Positions 52,819 through 62,323 of a stretch of 64,000 nucleotides of DNA are shown in pieces. Under the pieces are notes generated by a model, which was given only the letters and a program-made list of their open reading frames with translations, was not told the origin of the DNA and did no database searches. The position numbers and the translations under genes were made by a program. The number at the start of each line of letters is the position of its first letter. The first letter of the stretch is position 1. The stretch is from Lachnoclostridium sp. UBA7215 (lineage in GTDB: Bacteria; Bacillota; Clostridia; Lachnospirales; Lachnospiraceae), in contig DKUB01000103.1 in the NCBI GenBank assembly GCA_002490465.1, positions 6,375 to 70,374 of the forward strand. Direction: 5' to 3'.

Positions 52819-54504
52819 GTGGCAAGAACCGTATCTATTGGCACACAGGATTTTGAAAAAATAATTAAAAACAACTGCTTTTATATAGATAAAACGCATT
52901 TTATAAAGGAATGGTGGGAGAGCACAGATGAAGTAACGCTGATTACCCGGCCAAGGCGTTTTGGAAAAACCTTAAATATCAATATGTTGGAACGGTTTTT
53001 TAGCATAAAATATGCGGGCGAGAGAAATATTTTTGAAAACCTGAGTATTTGGAAAGAAGAAAAATACAGAAAATTACAGGGAACGTATCCCGTGATTTTT
53101 TTGTCATTTGCCGGAATAAAAGAAACAGAATATAATCTGGCAGTATACCGGCTCTGTGGAATCTTACAGGATTTATATATAAAAAACTATTTTTTGTTAG
53201 ATTCTGATGTATTGACAGGCGGCGAGAAAATGATGTATAAAAAGATGGCTGATAGTATGAGCATAGAGGATGCACCGATGGCATTGCATCGGTTATCGGA
53301 TTATCTATACCGCTATTATGGGAAAAAAACAATCATATTATTGGATGAATATGATACTCCGATGCAGGAGGCATATGCGAGCGGATATTGGGAAAAGATG
53401 GTATCATTTATCCGGGTGCTGTTCAATAATACCTTTAAGACAAATTTTTCTTTGGAAAGGGCTCTTATGACGGGAATTACAAGGATTAGTAAAGAGTCTC
53501 TGTTTTCGGATTTGAATAATCTGAATGTGGTAACTTCAACATCAAATGAATATGCTTCCTGTTTTGGTTTTACGGAAGAAGAAGTCTTTACTGCTATGGA
53601 TGAATTTGGCATGACAAACAAAAACGAGGTAAAGAGATGGTATGACGGCTTTACATTTGGAAGTTATCATGATATCTACAATCCATGGTCAGTGATTTGT
53701 CTGTTGGACAAAAACCGCCTGGATACTTTTTGGGCAAACACAAGTTCAAATAGGCTTGCCGGGGATTTAATAAGGCGGGGCAGTGGGGATATAAAGATGC
53801 AAATGGAGGAACTTCTTTGCGGAAAAATAATTCGTTGCCGTATTAGTGAAGAAATTATATACAATCAGCTTGATTGCAATGAGGATGCGGTGTGGAGCTT
53901 GTTGTTGGCATCCGGATATTTGAAAGTGGCAGCGGTTCGTGGCAGGATATATGAACTGGCTCTTACAAATTATGAGACACAACTCATGTTTGAAGAGCTG
54001 GTACTCGACTGGTTTGCAGAAGATACTTCTAGTTATAATGGATTTGTAAGGTCATTGTTGCAGGGAGACCTCAAAGCAATGAATGCCTATATAAATCGCA
54101 TATCAAAATCTATGTTCAGTTCGTTCGATGGAGGAAACAGACCATCCGACGAAACACAACCAGAACGGTTTTACCATGGTTTTGTGCTGGGGCTTCTGGT
54201 AGACCTGGCAGACCATTATATTATTACCTCGAACCGCGAAAGCGGTTTTGGGAGATATGATGTGTTGATGGAACCAAAATCAAACCTGTATGATGGTATT
54301 ATTATGGAATTTAAAGTGCATGATCCGGCGGACGAAAAAGATCTTCGGGAAACTGTACAGGCGGCATTGAAGCAGATTGATGAAAAGCAGTACGAGCAAA
54401 TCCTATTAGATCATGGTGTGAAGCCGAACCGTATATGTAAATACGGTTTTGCTTTTGAGGGCAAGAAGGTGCTTATTGGGAAAGCAGCTTTTAGTTCTAT
54501 TTAA
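52819..54504 (+). CDS. AAA-ATPase-like/PD-(D/E)XK nuclease protein (PF09820-PF08011)
   Basis: Accessory protein of 561 residues with an AAA-ATPase-like N-terminal domain (SIGTQDFEKI, YIDKTHFIKEWW, LITRPRRFGKTLNINML, IILLDEYDTPMQEAY) and a C-terminal PD-(D/E)XK domain (SGFGRYDVLMEPKS, GIIMEFKV). Such proteins are numerous in Lachnospiraceae and Bacteroidetes and have no established role; defence or mobile-element links are proposed. GTG start chosen for GAGGTGA six bases upstream; an ATG two codons earlier is too close to it. Confidence 0.85.
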   Translation: MARTVSIGTQDFEKIIKNNCFYIDKTHFIKEWWESTDEVTLITRPRRFGKTLNINMLERFFSIKYAGERNIFENLSIWKEEKYRKLQGTYPVIFLSFAGIKETEYNLAVYRLCGILQDLYIKNYFLLDSDVLTGGEKMMYKKMADSMSIEDAPMALHRLSDYLYRYYGKKTIILLDEYDTPMQEAYASGYWEKMVSFIRVLFNNTFKTNFSLERALMTGITRISKESLFSDLNNLNVVTSTSNEYASCFGFTEEEVFTAMDEFGMTNKNEVKRWYDGFTFGSYHDIYNPWSVICLLDKNRLDTFWANTSSNRLAGDLIRRGSGDIKMQMEELLCGKIIRCRISEEIIYNQLDCNEDAVWSLLLASGYLKVAAVRGRIYELALTNYETQLMFEELVLDWFAEDTSSYNGFVRSLLQGDLKAMNAYINRISKSMFSSFDGGNRPSDETQPERFYHGFVLGLLVDLADHYIITSNRESGFGRYDVLMEPKSNLYDGIIMEFKVHDPADEKDLRETVQAALKQIDEKQYEQILLDHGVKPNRICKYGFAFEGKKVLIGKAAFSSI

Positions 54505-54600
54505 TAAATTTATTCCGTAGTGTCAGAAAAAAGGAAGTAACCATGTATTAGTAGTTTACACGTGACTACTTAACAGGAATGAGGAAAACGGAGGAATGGA

Positions 54601-55635
54601 TTGAAAAATCAAGTTGACGCGCTGGGGAATAAAAAGCTGCTGACAATTTCTATAGCTGCCTACCACGTAGAAAAATATTTACCGGAATGTCTGGACTCTT
54701 TTGTTTTGCCTGAATATGCTGAGGAGCTGGAAGTACTTGTAATCAATGATGGTTCGGGCGAGGAGATTAATAAAGTGTTTTCTGTATACGGGGAAAAGTA
54801 TCCCCGTATTTTCCGGTTAATTGATAAAGAAAATGGAGGGCATGGTTCCACAATCAATACAGGAATACGAGAGGCACAGGGAAAATATTTCAAGAGCGTA
54901 GACGGAGACGACTGTGTTTATAAAGAGGGCCTGCGGGCGCTATTGGAATATCTGAAAAATACGCGGGCAGATATGATTGTGACAGATTATGAGACATTTG
55001 ACGATATATCCGGAAAAATCCAAGGTCATTTTAGCGGTGCATTTCCCGGCCGCAAAGCAGGTCGGCTCTATGATTTTGATGAGGTATCCGGAGATATTTT
55101 TGTAAATATGCATGCCGTCACATTTCGGACTGAGCTTTTAAAAGGCATGGGCCGCTCTTTAGATGAACACTGTTTTTATGTAGATGCGCAGTATCGTCTC
55201 TATCCGATTCCGTATATCAGGAAAACAGCGTTTTTAAATGCCAGTGTATACCGCTATCGTTTAGGGCGGCAGAACCAGAGTATGGCAATTCGCAGCATGC
55301 AGAAAAACTGCAGTCAGCATGAGAGGGTGCTGGAAAAACTGCTGCAATTCTATTTAGAAGAAAAGGAAACGCTGTCCCCTGCCAAAAAAGCATATATTCA
55401 AAAGGGGATTGCCCGATTTGCTGTCAGTCAAATAAAAATATATCTGAGTTATCTGCCATCGGACAAGCATAAACAACAGATTATTACTTTAGATAACAGA
55501 GTTTGTCAGGCAGAAATGGAAATATTTCATCAAATGAAAAACCCTGCAGTTTTTTTGCTGAGAAAAAGTAATTATAAGCTGTATCGGCTTTTGTCGCGGA
55601 TTTGCAGGGAGAAATATCACTGTAACCAGGAATGA
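54601..55635 (+). CDS. Family 2 glycosyltransferase
   Basis: GT-A glycosyltransferase of 344 residues. SIAAYHVEKYLPECLDSF, VLVINDGSGEE, GHGSTINTGIREAQGKYFK and the metal-binding SVDGDDCVYK are visible. It is related in layout to the glycosyltransferase beside glf. The start is TTG, preceded by CGGAGGA at 8-base spacing. It is 11 bases before the next gene. Acceptor unknown. Confidence 0.87.
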   Translation: MKNQVDALGNKKLLTISIAAYHVEKYLPECLDSFVLPEYAEELEVLVINDGSGEEINKVFSVYGEKYPRIFRLIDKENGGHGSTINTGIREAQGKYFKSVDGDDCVYKEGLRALLEYLKNTRADMIVTDYETFDDISGKIQGHFSGAFPGRKAGRLYDFDEVSGDIFVNMHAVTFRTELLKGMGRSLDEHCFYVDAQYRLYPIPYIRKTAFLNASVYRYRLGRQNQSMAIRSMQKNCSQHERVLEKLLQFYLEEKETLSPAKKAYIQKGIARFAVSQIKIYLSYLPSDKHKQQIITLDNRVCQAEMEIFHQMKNPAVFLLRKSNYKLYRLLSRICREKYHCNQE

Positions 55636-55646
55636 GGGAATGAGAA

Positions 55647-57650
55647 ATGATTAAGGATGGCATATATAAAAGTAAGCTGGCTGTATATGAGTTATTGGTG
55701 AATCACAATCCTTATATCAGGGAGGAGTACCAAAACTATATGGCAAGCCGCAAAAAGAGAAAAATTTTGCATTCGGCATCTAAAATAATCATTTTAAATA
55801 TTAAATATACTTTACTAAGGAAAAAACCATATCACATAGTTTCTGTTCATAAATATCCGGAGTCAAAACAAAATATCATGCCGTCACCGAAAGAACTTGC
55901 AGCAGAACTGTCAAACGCGGATATTGTGTCTTTTGATATTTTTGATACCTTGCTTTTTCGCCCTTTTTCTGACCCGAAAACACTTTTTTATCTGCTCGGA
56001 TGGAAGCATGGCATAGCAAACTTTCGTGTGCTCCGTGAAAAAGCGGAAAGAGAGGCGCGTACCAGGAGCGGAAAAGCGGAAGGCGAGATTAATATTACGG
56101 ATATTTATAATGTGCTGCAAGAGTGGTGTCATATTTCTGCGGAAGAGGGAGTGCAGGAGGAAATTGCACTTGAAAAAGAATTATGTTTTGCCAATCCTTA
56201 TATGAAGCTTGTTTTTGATGAGGTCAAAAAACTGGGAAAACCGATTATCTTAATTTCGGATATGTATTTAAGAGAAAATACAATGCGAGAGCTCTTGTCA
56301 GAGTGTGGATATGATAGATATGATGCTCTTTTAATATCAAATGAATATTTATGTAATAAAGTGAGTGGAAATTTATACTTACAGGCAATAAAACTATATG
56401 GCAGGGATAAAACCTATTATCATATAGGTGATAATTTATATAGCGATATAAAAATGGCAAGAGAGCAGGGGTGGAAGGTATATCACTATAAAAACATTAA
56501 TCAGGTAGGAAAGATTTACCGCCCCTATGGCATGAGTTCACTTTTTGGCAGTATATATGAGGGATTGGTTAATACGTGGCTGTATGGAAATCAGGAAAAA
56601 AGGTCATTGTATTATGAACATGGTTTCTGTTGCGGAGGTATATTAGCAGTTGCTTATTGCCAGTGGCTGGAACAGCTGGCAGTGCAAAATGACATTGACC
56701 GTTTCTGGTTTGTAGCGAGGGATGGAGATATTCTCTATAAACTGTACAAAAAGTATTGGGGAAATATATCCTGTGAATATATAGCGTTTTCGAGAATGGC
56801 ATCAGAACAATTAATAGCAGAGGACTATTTACAGGAATATATTGAGAATGCTATTAAAGTTGAAATATATCCTGAGCCTTCCAGGGACCTGACAATAAAG
56901 CAATTATTTTATTCGCTTGGAATTGAGAAATTGTGCCGTCAATTGCCATATGGGAGCCTGACAGAAGAGAGTTTACTCACAGAAAAAAGCTATCCGGCGC
57001 TGTGTCAGTTTTTATATGAAAATAGAGAATCTTTTAATGATTGTTTTTCAGATGCCAGGTGTGGAGCAAAGCAATATTTTGAGAAAAAGGCATCAGGAGC
57101 AAAAAAAATATGTGTTGTGGATTTGGGATGGCGGGGAAGTTCTATTAGTTATCTGAAGCATCTGTTTGAAAAAAAATATGATTTGGATACAGAAATCTGT
57201 GGTGCCCTGCTGTGTTCTAGTGGGGAGACCTATTCCGATGTCTATGAACTATTTCAAGTAATCCATGTCTTTGGATGTTCAAAACGCATAGAAACAGAAT
57301 GGGGTCCCCTGTTAAGAAAATACTGGAAATGCATAGAAATGCTTTTTTCGTCTGAAGAACCAACATTGTTAGCTTATGGATTTAAACAAGGAAAGCCGGA
57401 ATTTCAGTATGAAAGGTCAAACGAAAATGCAGATGCTGTACGCGAGCTGCAGCAGGGCATTATGGACTTTTCCGATTGGTATTTTTCACGTATGCAGTCC
57501 TATGCACATACAATGGAGATTAGCGGAAGAGACGCTCTAATACCGTTAATAAATATTCTGCAAAATAGAAAATTAGCAGAGAAAATTGACGATGGATGGA
57601 GAGAGAGGGAAAATAACCGTCATAGTAGAGGGCAGAATCAAGTAAGTTGA
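55647..57650 (+). CDS. Large HAD-superfamily protein of the polysaccharide region
   Basis: Protein of 667 residues with a HAD-like phosphatase domain (about 90-300): DIVSFDIFDTLLF (motif I), IILISDMY (motif II) and YHIGDNLYSDIKMA (motif IV). A second part (about 320-600) begins RFWFVARDGDILYKLYKKYW and includes VDLGWRGSSISYLKHLF. Such two-part proteins occur in surface-glycan loci, where they may handle a sugar phosphate or a glycosyl transfer; the reaction is unknown. No membrane helix. AT-rich. ATG follows AATGAGGG. Confidence 0.75.
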   Translation: MIKDGIYKSKLAVYELLVNHNPYIREEYQNYMASRKKRKILHSASKIIILNIKYTLLRKKPYHIVSVHKYPESKQNIMPSPKELAAELSNADIVSFDIFDTLLFRPFSDPKTLFYLLGWKHGIANFRVLREKAEREARTRSGKAEGEINITDIYNVLQEWCHISAEEGVQEEIALEKELCFANPYMKLVFDEVKKLGKPIILISDMYLRENTMRELLSECGYDRYDALLISNEYLCNKVSGNLYLQAIKLYGRDKTYYHIGDNLYSDIKMAREQGWKVYHYKNINQVGKIYRPYGMSSLFGSIYEGLVNTWLYGNQEKRSLYYEHGFCCGGILAVAYCQWLEQLAVQNDIDRFWFVARDGDILYKLYKKYWGNISCEYIAFSRMASEQLIAEDYLQEYIENAIKVEIYPEPSRDLTIKQLFYSLGIEKLCRQLPYGSLTEESLLTEKSYPALCQFLYENRESFNDCFSDARCGAKQYFEKKASGAKKICVVDLGWRGSSISYLKHLFEKKYDLDTEICGALLCSSGETYSDVYELFQVIHVFGCSKRIETEWGPLLRKYWKCIEMLFSSEEPTLLAYGFKQGKPEFQYERSNENADAVRELQQGIMDFSDWYFSRMQSYAHTMEISGRDALIPLINILQNRKLAEKIDDGWRERENNRHSRGQNQVS

Positions 57651-57674
57651 TTAAAATTGATTTTAGTGTCTCAA

Positions 57675-59462
57675 TTATAAATTCAGATATTTCTCCCAAA
57701 AGGAAATAGTGGTTAAATCCTGCCAATTTTCCCGTATATCTTTCGCGGCAGCATCAAAATTCTTTGAGATGAGCTTTCGGATTTTTATGCAGTTTTTCAG
57801 TGTAGTAAACAGGGCACGGTATTTTCTTTCTGTAAAAAATCCCTTTCCGGTTGCAGGGTCATAATACAGCACTTTTTTTGCCCTGGCTGTGGCAGCAGGG
57901 TAAGCTCCCATGGGTATTGCTGTTATTTCTCTCTTTCCAGGTAAAAGCCAGCCGTTTAAAGTAAGAATGTGCCATAGTTTAAAACGCTCATTGTAATTTA
58001 TATTTACAGTAGTTGGGCGTTCGCTGGTATTCGTGATTCCGAGTTTTGATAAAACGTCCCGTAAATCTTCTTCGTGATATCCCATTTTTGTTATCTGTGC
58101 ATGCAGGGATACTGGCTCTGTGTCTTTCAGAAATTGGACACCTTGCAGGGCATGCTGTATTCCAAGCATAAATAATTCCTGGTCTGCATAACGGTACTTG
58201 AGCAACTGGTAAATTAAGTGGCGGTAAGCCCTCTTTTTTATATCTCTGGCAGAGTATTCAGGAATATGAATGAGAGAACACAGGAAAGCATTTCGTATAT
58301 CATAATATTCTATAGCGGACGATTTCCGGTTATCAAAGGAATCATGCCATACACAAATTCCATTTAGTGTAATGAATTTACCCTCTTTTCTCAGGCAATA
58401 TTCAATATCATCAACATGGATGAAGAATGGCAGAGGAAGGGAATATTTCATATCCGCAGTAACAGGAAGACAGCAATACCACCAACCATTATGGCTGATA
58501 GGCAGTTCTTCTTCATTAAGTAATAGAGTGTACTCATTTTTTAAGTTATATCCCATTTTTGTAAAACGGACATATCCATTTTCCCAGCCTTCTCCGTTGG
58601 CAAATTGGATATATGGAATATCCATGCGCAGTAAAGCTCCCCCGATAACATACTCCTGATATGTTTTTTTCAGGTATGACAAAAAAGCATATGTCCGGTA
58701 TAATGCTTCCGGTTCCAAAATAATATCGTCATCCATAAGCAGAATATGTGTAGGAGCCCAATTAGAAAACGTGGTCAATGCCTCAATCATACATCGGGTA
58801 AATCCACCAGTTCCACCAGCGTTTTTATTTTTAAAAATATGAATACCATCATCCTGCCACTTTTCGATATCAAGTGTTTGGCCATTGTCGGATACGATAA
58901 CTTGAATTCGTTTTTTCAGAGGACTATTGCTGTTTGTCAAAAAACTATTTTGAATTATTCTTAAAGTTCTCTGCACAAAATCTTCTCTTCGGTAAGTACA
59001 AATGCCAATAACCAGATGGACATCCGTTATACATTTTGAATCTGTCTCAAATGAACCACAAATAAAATGAGTATTATTTATTGCCTCAATTCGGAGAGAA
59101 CAAATGCCATGTGTACAGGAAGGGGGAATCTCTATAAGGATAGTTTGAGTGCCCTCACCAGAGATTTCCTGTTTATAGAGACATGTCTTTTTAACCTGTT
59201 TTTCTTCTATCGTGTTTTGGAAAAGTGAAATAATACATGCTCCTGAAATTTGTACTTTACAGTATATTTTTTCGGCAATTGTATAACGCAGCCATTTTTC
59301 GATAGTAAACCCATTAAAGTAGGAAAAAAAATCAATGCGGTTCCCTTCTGTTATTGATATTCCATTATCAAGCAGTGAGAAAGAATCATTATTTGTATGG
59401 AAATATAAATCCTTCTCGCTGCATATAGATTTGTTTGGGAAAATAATGTTTTGTAAAATCAT
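57675..59462 (-). CDS. GlfT2-like galactofuranosyltransferase (GT2)
   Basis: Glycosyltransferase of 595 residues with an N-terminal beta-rich domain (about 1-150), a GT-A domain and a helical C-terminal part. The GT core has VIGICTYRREDFVQRTL, VIVSDNGQTLD, NKNAGGTGGFTRCMIEAL and LLMDDDIILEPEAL, a combination typical of GlfT2 polymerising galactofuranosyltransferases. With glf 13 kb away it supports a galactofuranose-containing polymer. ATG follows TAGAGGAT. Confidence 0.88.
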   Translation of the reverse strand: MILQNIIFPNKSICSEKDLYFHTNNDSFSLLDNGISITEGNRIDFFSYFNGFTIEKWLRYTIAEKIYCKVQISGACIISLFQNTIEEKQVKKTCLYKQEISGEGTQTILIEIPPSCTHGICSLRIEAINNTHFICGSFETDSKCITDVHLVIGICTYRREDFVQRTLRIIQNSFLTNSNSPLKKRIQVIVSDNGQTLDIEKWQDDGIHIFKNKNAGGTGGFTRCMIEALTTFSNWAPTHILLMDDDIILEPEALYRTYAFLSYLKKTYQEYVIGGALLRMDIPYIQFANGEGWENGYVRFTKMGYNLKNEYTLLLNEEELPISHNGWWYCCLPVTADMKYSLPLPFFIHVDDIEYCLRKEGKFITLNGICVWHDSFDNRKSSAIEYYDIRNAFLCSLIHIPEYSARDIKKRAYRHLIYQLLKYRYADQELFMLGIQHALQGVQFLKDTEPVSLHAQITKMGYHEEDLRDVLSKLGITNTSERPTTVNINYNERFKLWHILTLNGWLLPGKREITAIPMGAYPAATARAKKVLYYDPATGKGFFTERKYRALFTTLKNCIKIRKLISKNFDAAAKDIRENWQDLTTISFWEKYLNL

Positions 59463-59470
59463 AGTATCCT

Positions 59471-60457
59471 CTATTTATAAAGCCGCTTATAAATTTCTCC
59501 GGCATTAAAGTCTGGAGCCATTTTGCATATTTCATTGTAAATTGGTTTTATGTTTTCTTCCGCTTCTTCAAGCTCATCAGCAATTTGATTGATTGGTTTG
59601 TTTTTTTTGATTTTCTTATAAATAAGCGAAATAAGGTTTTCTGCCATACCTTCTGCCATACCTTCTGCCATACCTTCTGCACGTCCTTCTGCATGTCCTT
59701 TTGCATGTCCCTCTGCGTGCCCCTCCGCAAAACCCTCCTCGCGGCTATCCTCACGTTCCAGCATGATCTGCCTGTCAAATGTGTAATCAAGTTTTGTCAC
59801 CTTCACCACCTCCGAGCGATGTTCCATAAAGAAATCACGTAATACATCTTCCTTGATACATCTGTCAATAGAAATCTCAATAGCATGTTCTAATTGATTG
59901 TATCCATATTCTCTGTGATAGTCCCGTACATAATCAATAAATGTCATGTAGTCTTTGAGGAAACGGCATTGGGAAAGCAGTTCCTTGTTCTTCCCCCAAT
60001 TAATGTTAAATACTTTGCAGGTTAGTTCCAATTCCGGATTTTCCATTGGTTGAATATAAGCATCCGACAGTTTTAACTCGTACTGCTCCGGCTGTTCCCT
60101 CTCGCCGTTATAAAAAACAGCAAACCGAGGTGTTGGAATCTTTACTATTTTCTGGCTGTAAATATTCTTTCCCTTTATCATTTGTTCCAATATATTGGAA
60201 AAATAAATCAGGCTTCTCACTGGCATGTTGGGACATACGGTTGACTGGTGTTCATAGACGCTTAAGTTCATATCTAGCACAAATGCGGCGTCGTTTCTGA
60301 CAGATAGGGATATTCCCCGGTCAAGTGTGCAAATTTCCACCATATCAGAATTCTTATAATCCGAATGATTTACCGCATTGTACAAATCCAGTGCATTTTG
60401 CGGATTTTCCAACAACAAACTAAAAACGTCACTCTTATACTCTCTGTTTCCTGCCAT
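59471..60457 (-). CDS. Rpn-family recombination-promoting nuclease/putative transposase-like protein
   Basis: PD-(D/E)XK-type protein of 328 residues. The N-terminal core has DIVSFLL-like DVFSLLLENPQNALDLYNAV, SVRNDAAFVLDMNLSVYEHQ and STVCPNMPVRSLIYFSN, as in Rpn (RpnA-like) nucleases, which increase RecA-independent recombination. Near the C-terminus a repeat-encoded run of (E-G-x-A) units, about eight, forms a variable charged linker. ATG chosen for GAAAGGAGA. The gene lies inside the polysaccharide region. Confidence 0.85.
   Translation of the reverse strand: MAGNREYKSDVFSLLLENPQNALDLYNAVNHSDYKNSDMVEICTLDRGISLSVRNDAAFVLDMNLSVYEHQSTVCPNMPVRSLIYFSNILEQMIKGKNIYSQKIVKIPTPRFAVFYNGEREQPEQYELKLSDAYIQPMENPELELTCKVFNINWGKNKELLSQCRFLKDYMTFIDYVRDYHREYGYNQLEHAIEISIDRCIKEDVLRDFFMEHRSEVVKVTKLDYTFDRQIMLEREDSREEGFAEGHAEGHAKGHAEGRAEGMAEGMAEGMAENLISLIYKKIKKNKPINQIADELEEAEENIKPIYNEICKMAPDFNAGEIYKRLYK
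59641..59735 (-). repeat. 12-bp tandem repeats in the rpn gene
   Basis: About eight copies of a 12-bp unit (on the plus strand CCTTCTGCCATA and variants) encode EGMA, EGRA, EGHA and EGFA repeats. Three neighbouring copies are identical, indicating recent expansion. Confidence 0.85.
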
Positions 60458-60758
60458 ATAAATTCTCCTTTCGTAGAAAGCAGGAAATATATGTGTTCTC
60501 ACTTTGTAATCAGACAAAATTCCTGCTTTTTAAATATAATATTTTGTGATTGTAAAAGCATGAATTTTTTGATAATTGAGAAAACAAAAGCTGTTGTGTA
60601 TCGTGAATCAGCTTATTGTCATAAACAGTTGGGTATCGTATGCAGTCCCCATTTGCCCGATTTCTGTCGAACTTTGACCATACGTAATTAATATGCTTTG
60701 ACTTATTCTATCACAAAAGGAAGGATAATGCAACATAAAATTTCACATGACAAAAATG
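60458..60758. other. Non-coding stretch between rpn and the ABC-transporter genes
   Basis: Nothing convincing besides an inverted pair AAAGCAGGAA (60477-60486)/TTCCTGCTTT (60520-60529) in the leader of the rpn gene. AT-rich, with no good ORF or clear promoter. Confidence 0.5.
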
Positions 60759-61505
60759 CTATTTGTGAGGATTTACAGAATCAATATAAGCATCACAGAC
60801 CTCAGTTACCTCTCCGATTTTCTGAATTTCCCCTTTATCAATCCATATGGCATGCTGGCAAAGGGAACGTACCTGGTCAATGGAGTGGGAGACAAAGAGA
60901 AGTGTCGTTCCGCCGCTCATCATCTCATTCATGCGTTTCATGCATTTTTGCTGAAAAGCATAATCACCGACGGCCAGTATTTCATCGACAATCAGTATAT
61001 CAGGCTTTACCGTTGTTGCCACAGCAAAGCCCAGTCTTGCCCGCATGCCGGATGAGAAATTCTTAATCGGTGAATCCAGAAATTTTTCAAGTTCTGCAAA
61101 TGCGACAATTTCATCAAAATTCTCTTGAATATATTTTTTGGAGTGGCCAAGTACAGTACCATTAAGGTAAATATTTTCTCTTGCTGTCAAATTCATATCA
61201 AAACCTGCTCCCAGTTCCAGTAGTGGAGAGATTATGCCATTTACAATAACCTCACCCCTATAAGGTTTAAGAACACCACAAATAGCTTTTAAAAGCGTAG
61301 ATTTTCCAGAGCCGTTGCTTCCGACCAGAGCCCATGCTTCTCCGCGTTTTACTTGAAAAGAAGCATTTTTTACAGCAAGAAATTCCTGAAAAAGCAATTC
61401 TTTTTTTACAAGCTTAATAAAATATTCTTTTAAATTATCTATTTTTTCTTTAGCAAGATTGAATCGTATCGTAACATCCTGCACATCAATTGCAATATTA
61501 TCCAT
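60759..61505 (-). CDS. Polysaccharide ABC exporter, ATP-binding subunit (Wzt/TagH-like)
   Basis: ATPase subunit of 248 residues that drives export of a finished glycan. Walker A VGSNGSGKSTLLKAICG, signature NFSSGMRARLGFA, Walker B ILIVDEILAVGDYAFQ and switch histidine FVSHSIDQV are all intact. The N-terminal IRFNLAKEKIDNLKEY and short length lacking a C-terminal carbohydrate-binding domain suit TagH/Wzt of the lipid-recognition-independent type. The permease gene is directly upstream. Confidence 0.92.
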   Translation of the reverse strand: MDNIAIDVQDVTIRFNLAKEKIDNLKEYFIKLVKKELLFQEFLAVKNASFQVKRGEAWALVGSNGSGKSTLLKAICGVLKPYRGEVIVNGIISPLLELGAGFDMNLTARENIYLNGTVLGHSKKYIQENFDEIVAFAELEKFLDSPIKNFSSGMRARLGFAVATTVKPDILIVDEILAVGDYAFQQKCMKRMNEMMSGGTTLLFVSHSIDQVRSLCQHAIWIDKGEIQKIGEVTEVCDAYIDSVNPHK

Positions 61506-61525
61506 TGTCTATTTACCTTCTTCCA

Positions 61526-62320
61526 TTAAATATATAAAATGAAATTATCCTGCTTTTTCAAAAAGATCCAAATTCCAAAACATAAAATAATAACAGCATC
61601 TAATGTCCCATAAATCACCATACTGATTGGCGGCACACAATTGTATAGTGTCAGACAGCGCAGCTGCGTAATGTATGCATACATGGGATTGCAGTGTACA
61701 ATAATGTATTGAAGTGCGCCTCCCGGAAGGGCTTCAATCGGATAAAACATTGGCGTTAAATACAGCCATGCTGTCGTAATGGCATTATAAATATACTGAA
61801 TATCCCGGAAAAAAACATTAGTTGCTGCCAGAAAAAGGCCAAGACCGAGATTAAAAATGAATTCCTGTAAAATAATAAGTGGAAAAAGTATTAAATGCCA
61901 TGAAAAAGATGCACCAGTAAACAGCATGACCATCAAAAGGGCAATAAAAGATAAGATACAGTCAACTAAACCGCTTGTGATTTTGGAAACAGTAAAGACA
62001 TATTTGGGCAGATATGTCTTTTTCAGCAGAGCGGAACTGCCGGTAATTGAACCGATGGCGGCTTTGGTAGACAGGTTCATGAAGTTGAAAAGAACTTGTC
62101 CACTCATCAGGTAGACCGGGTAATTGGGAATGTTGTCGCGCAAAAACATGTGGGAAAAGACAATGGCCATTATGGTCATGATAAATAGAGGGTTCAGCAC
62201 GCTCCATAAATAGCCAAGTACACTTCTCCGGTATTTTAATTTGATATCCCGGGCAACAAGCTGTCCCATTAAATCTCTATATTTTATAAATCCCTTAATG
62301 CGGGCGATAAATAGCTGCAA
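61526..62320 (-). CDS. Polysaccharide ABC exporter, permease subunit (Wzm/TagG-like)
   Basis: ABC-2 type membrane protein of 264 residues with six hydrophobic segments. KYRRSVLGYLWSVLNPLF is the conserved N-terminal amphipathic motif of Wzm/TagG/KpsM, and FFRDIQYIYNAI is also typical. TTG start with AAAGGAG seven bases upstream. It lies three bases after the GtrB-like gene and just before the ATPase gene, so all are one operon. Confidence 0.92.
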   Translation of the reverse strand: MQLFIARIKGFIKYRDLMGQLVARDIKLKYRRSVLGYLWSVLNPLFIMTIMAIVFSHMFLRDNIPNYPVYLMSGQVLFNFMNLSTKAAIGSITGSSALLKKTYLPKYVFTVSKITSGLVDCILSFIALLMVMLFTGASFSWHLILFPLIILQEFIFNLGLGLFLAATNVFFRDIQYIYNAITTAWLYLTPMFYPIEALPGGALQYIIVHCNPMYAYITQLRCLTLYNCVPPISMVIYGTLDAVIILCFGIWIFLKKQDNFILYI

Positions 62321-62323
62321 AGT

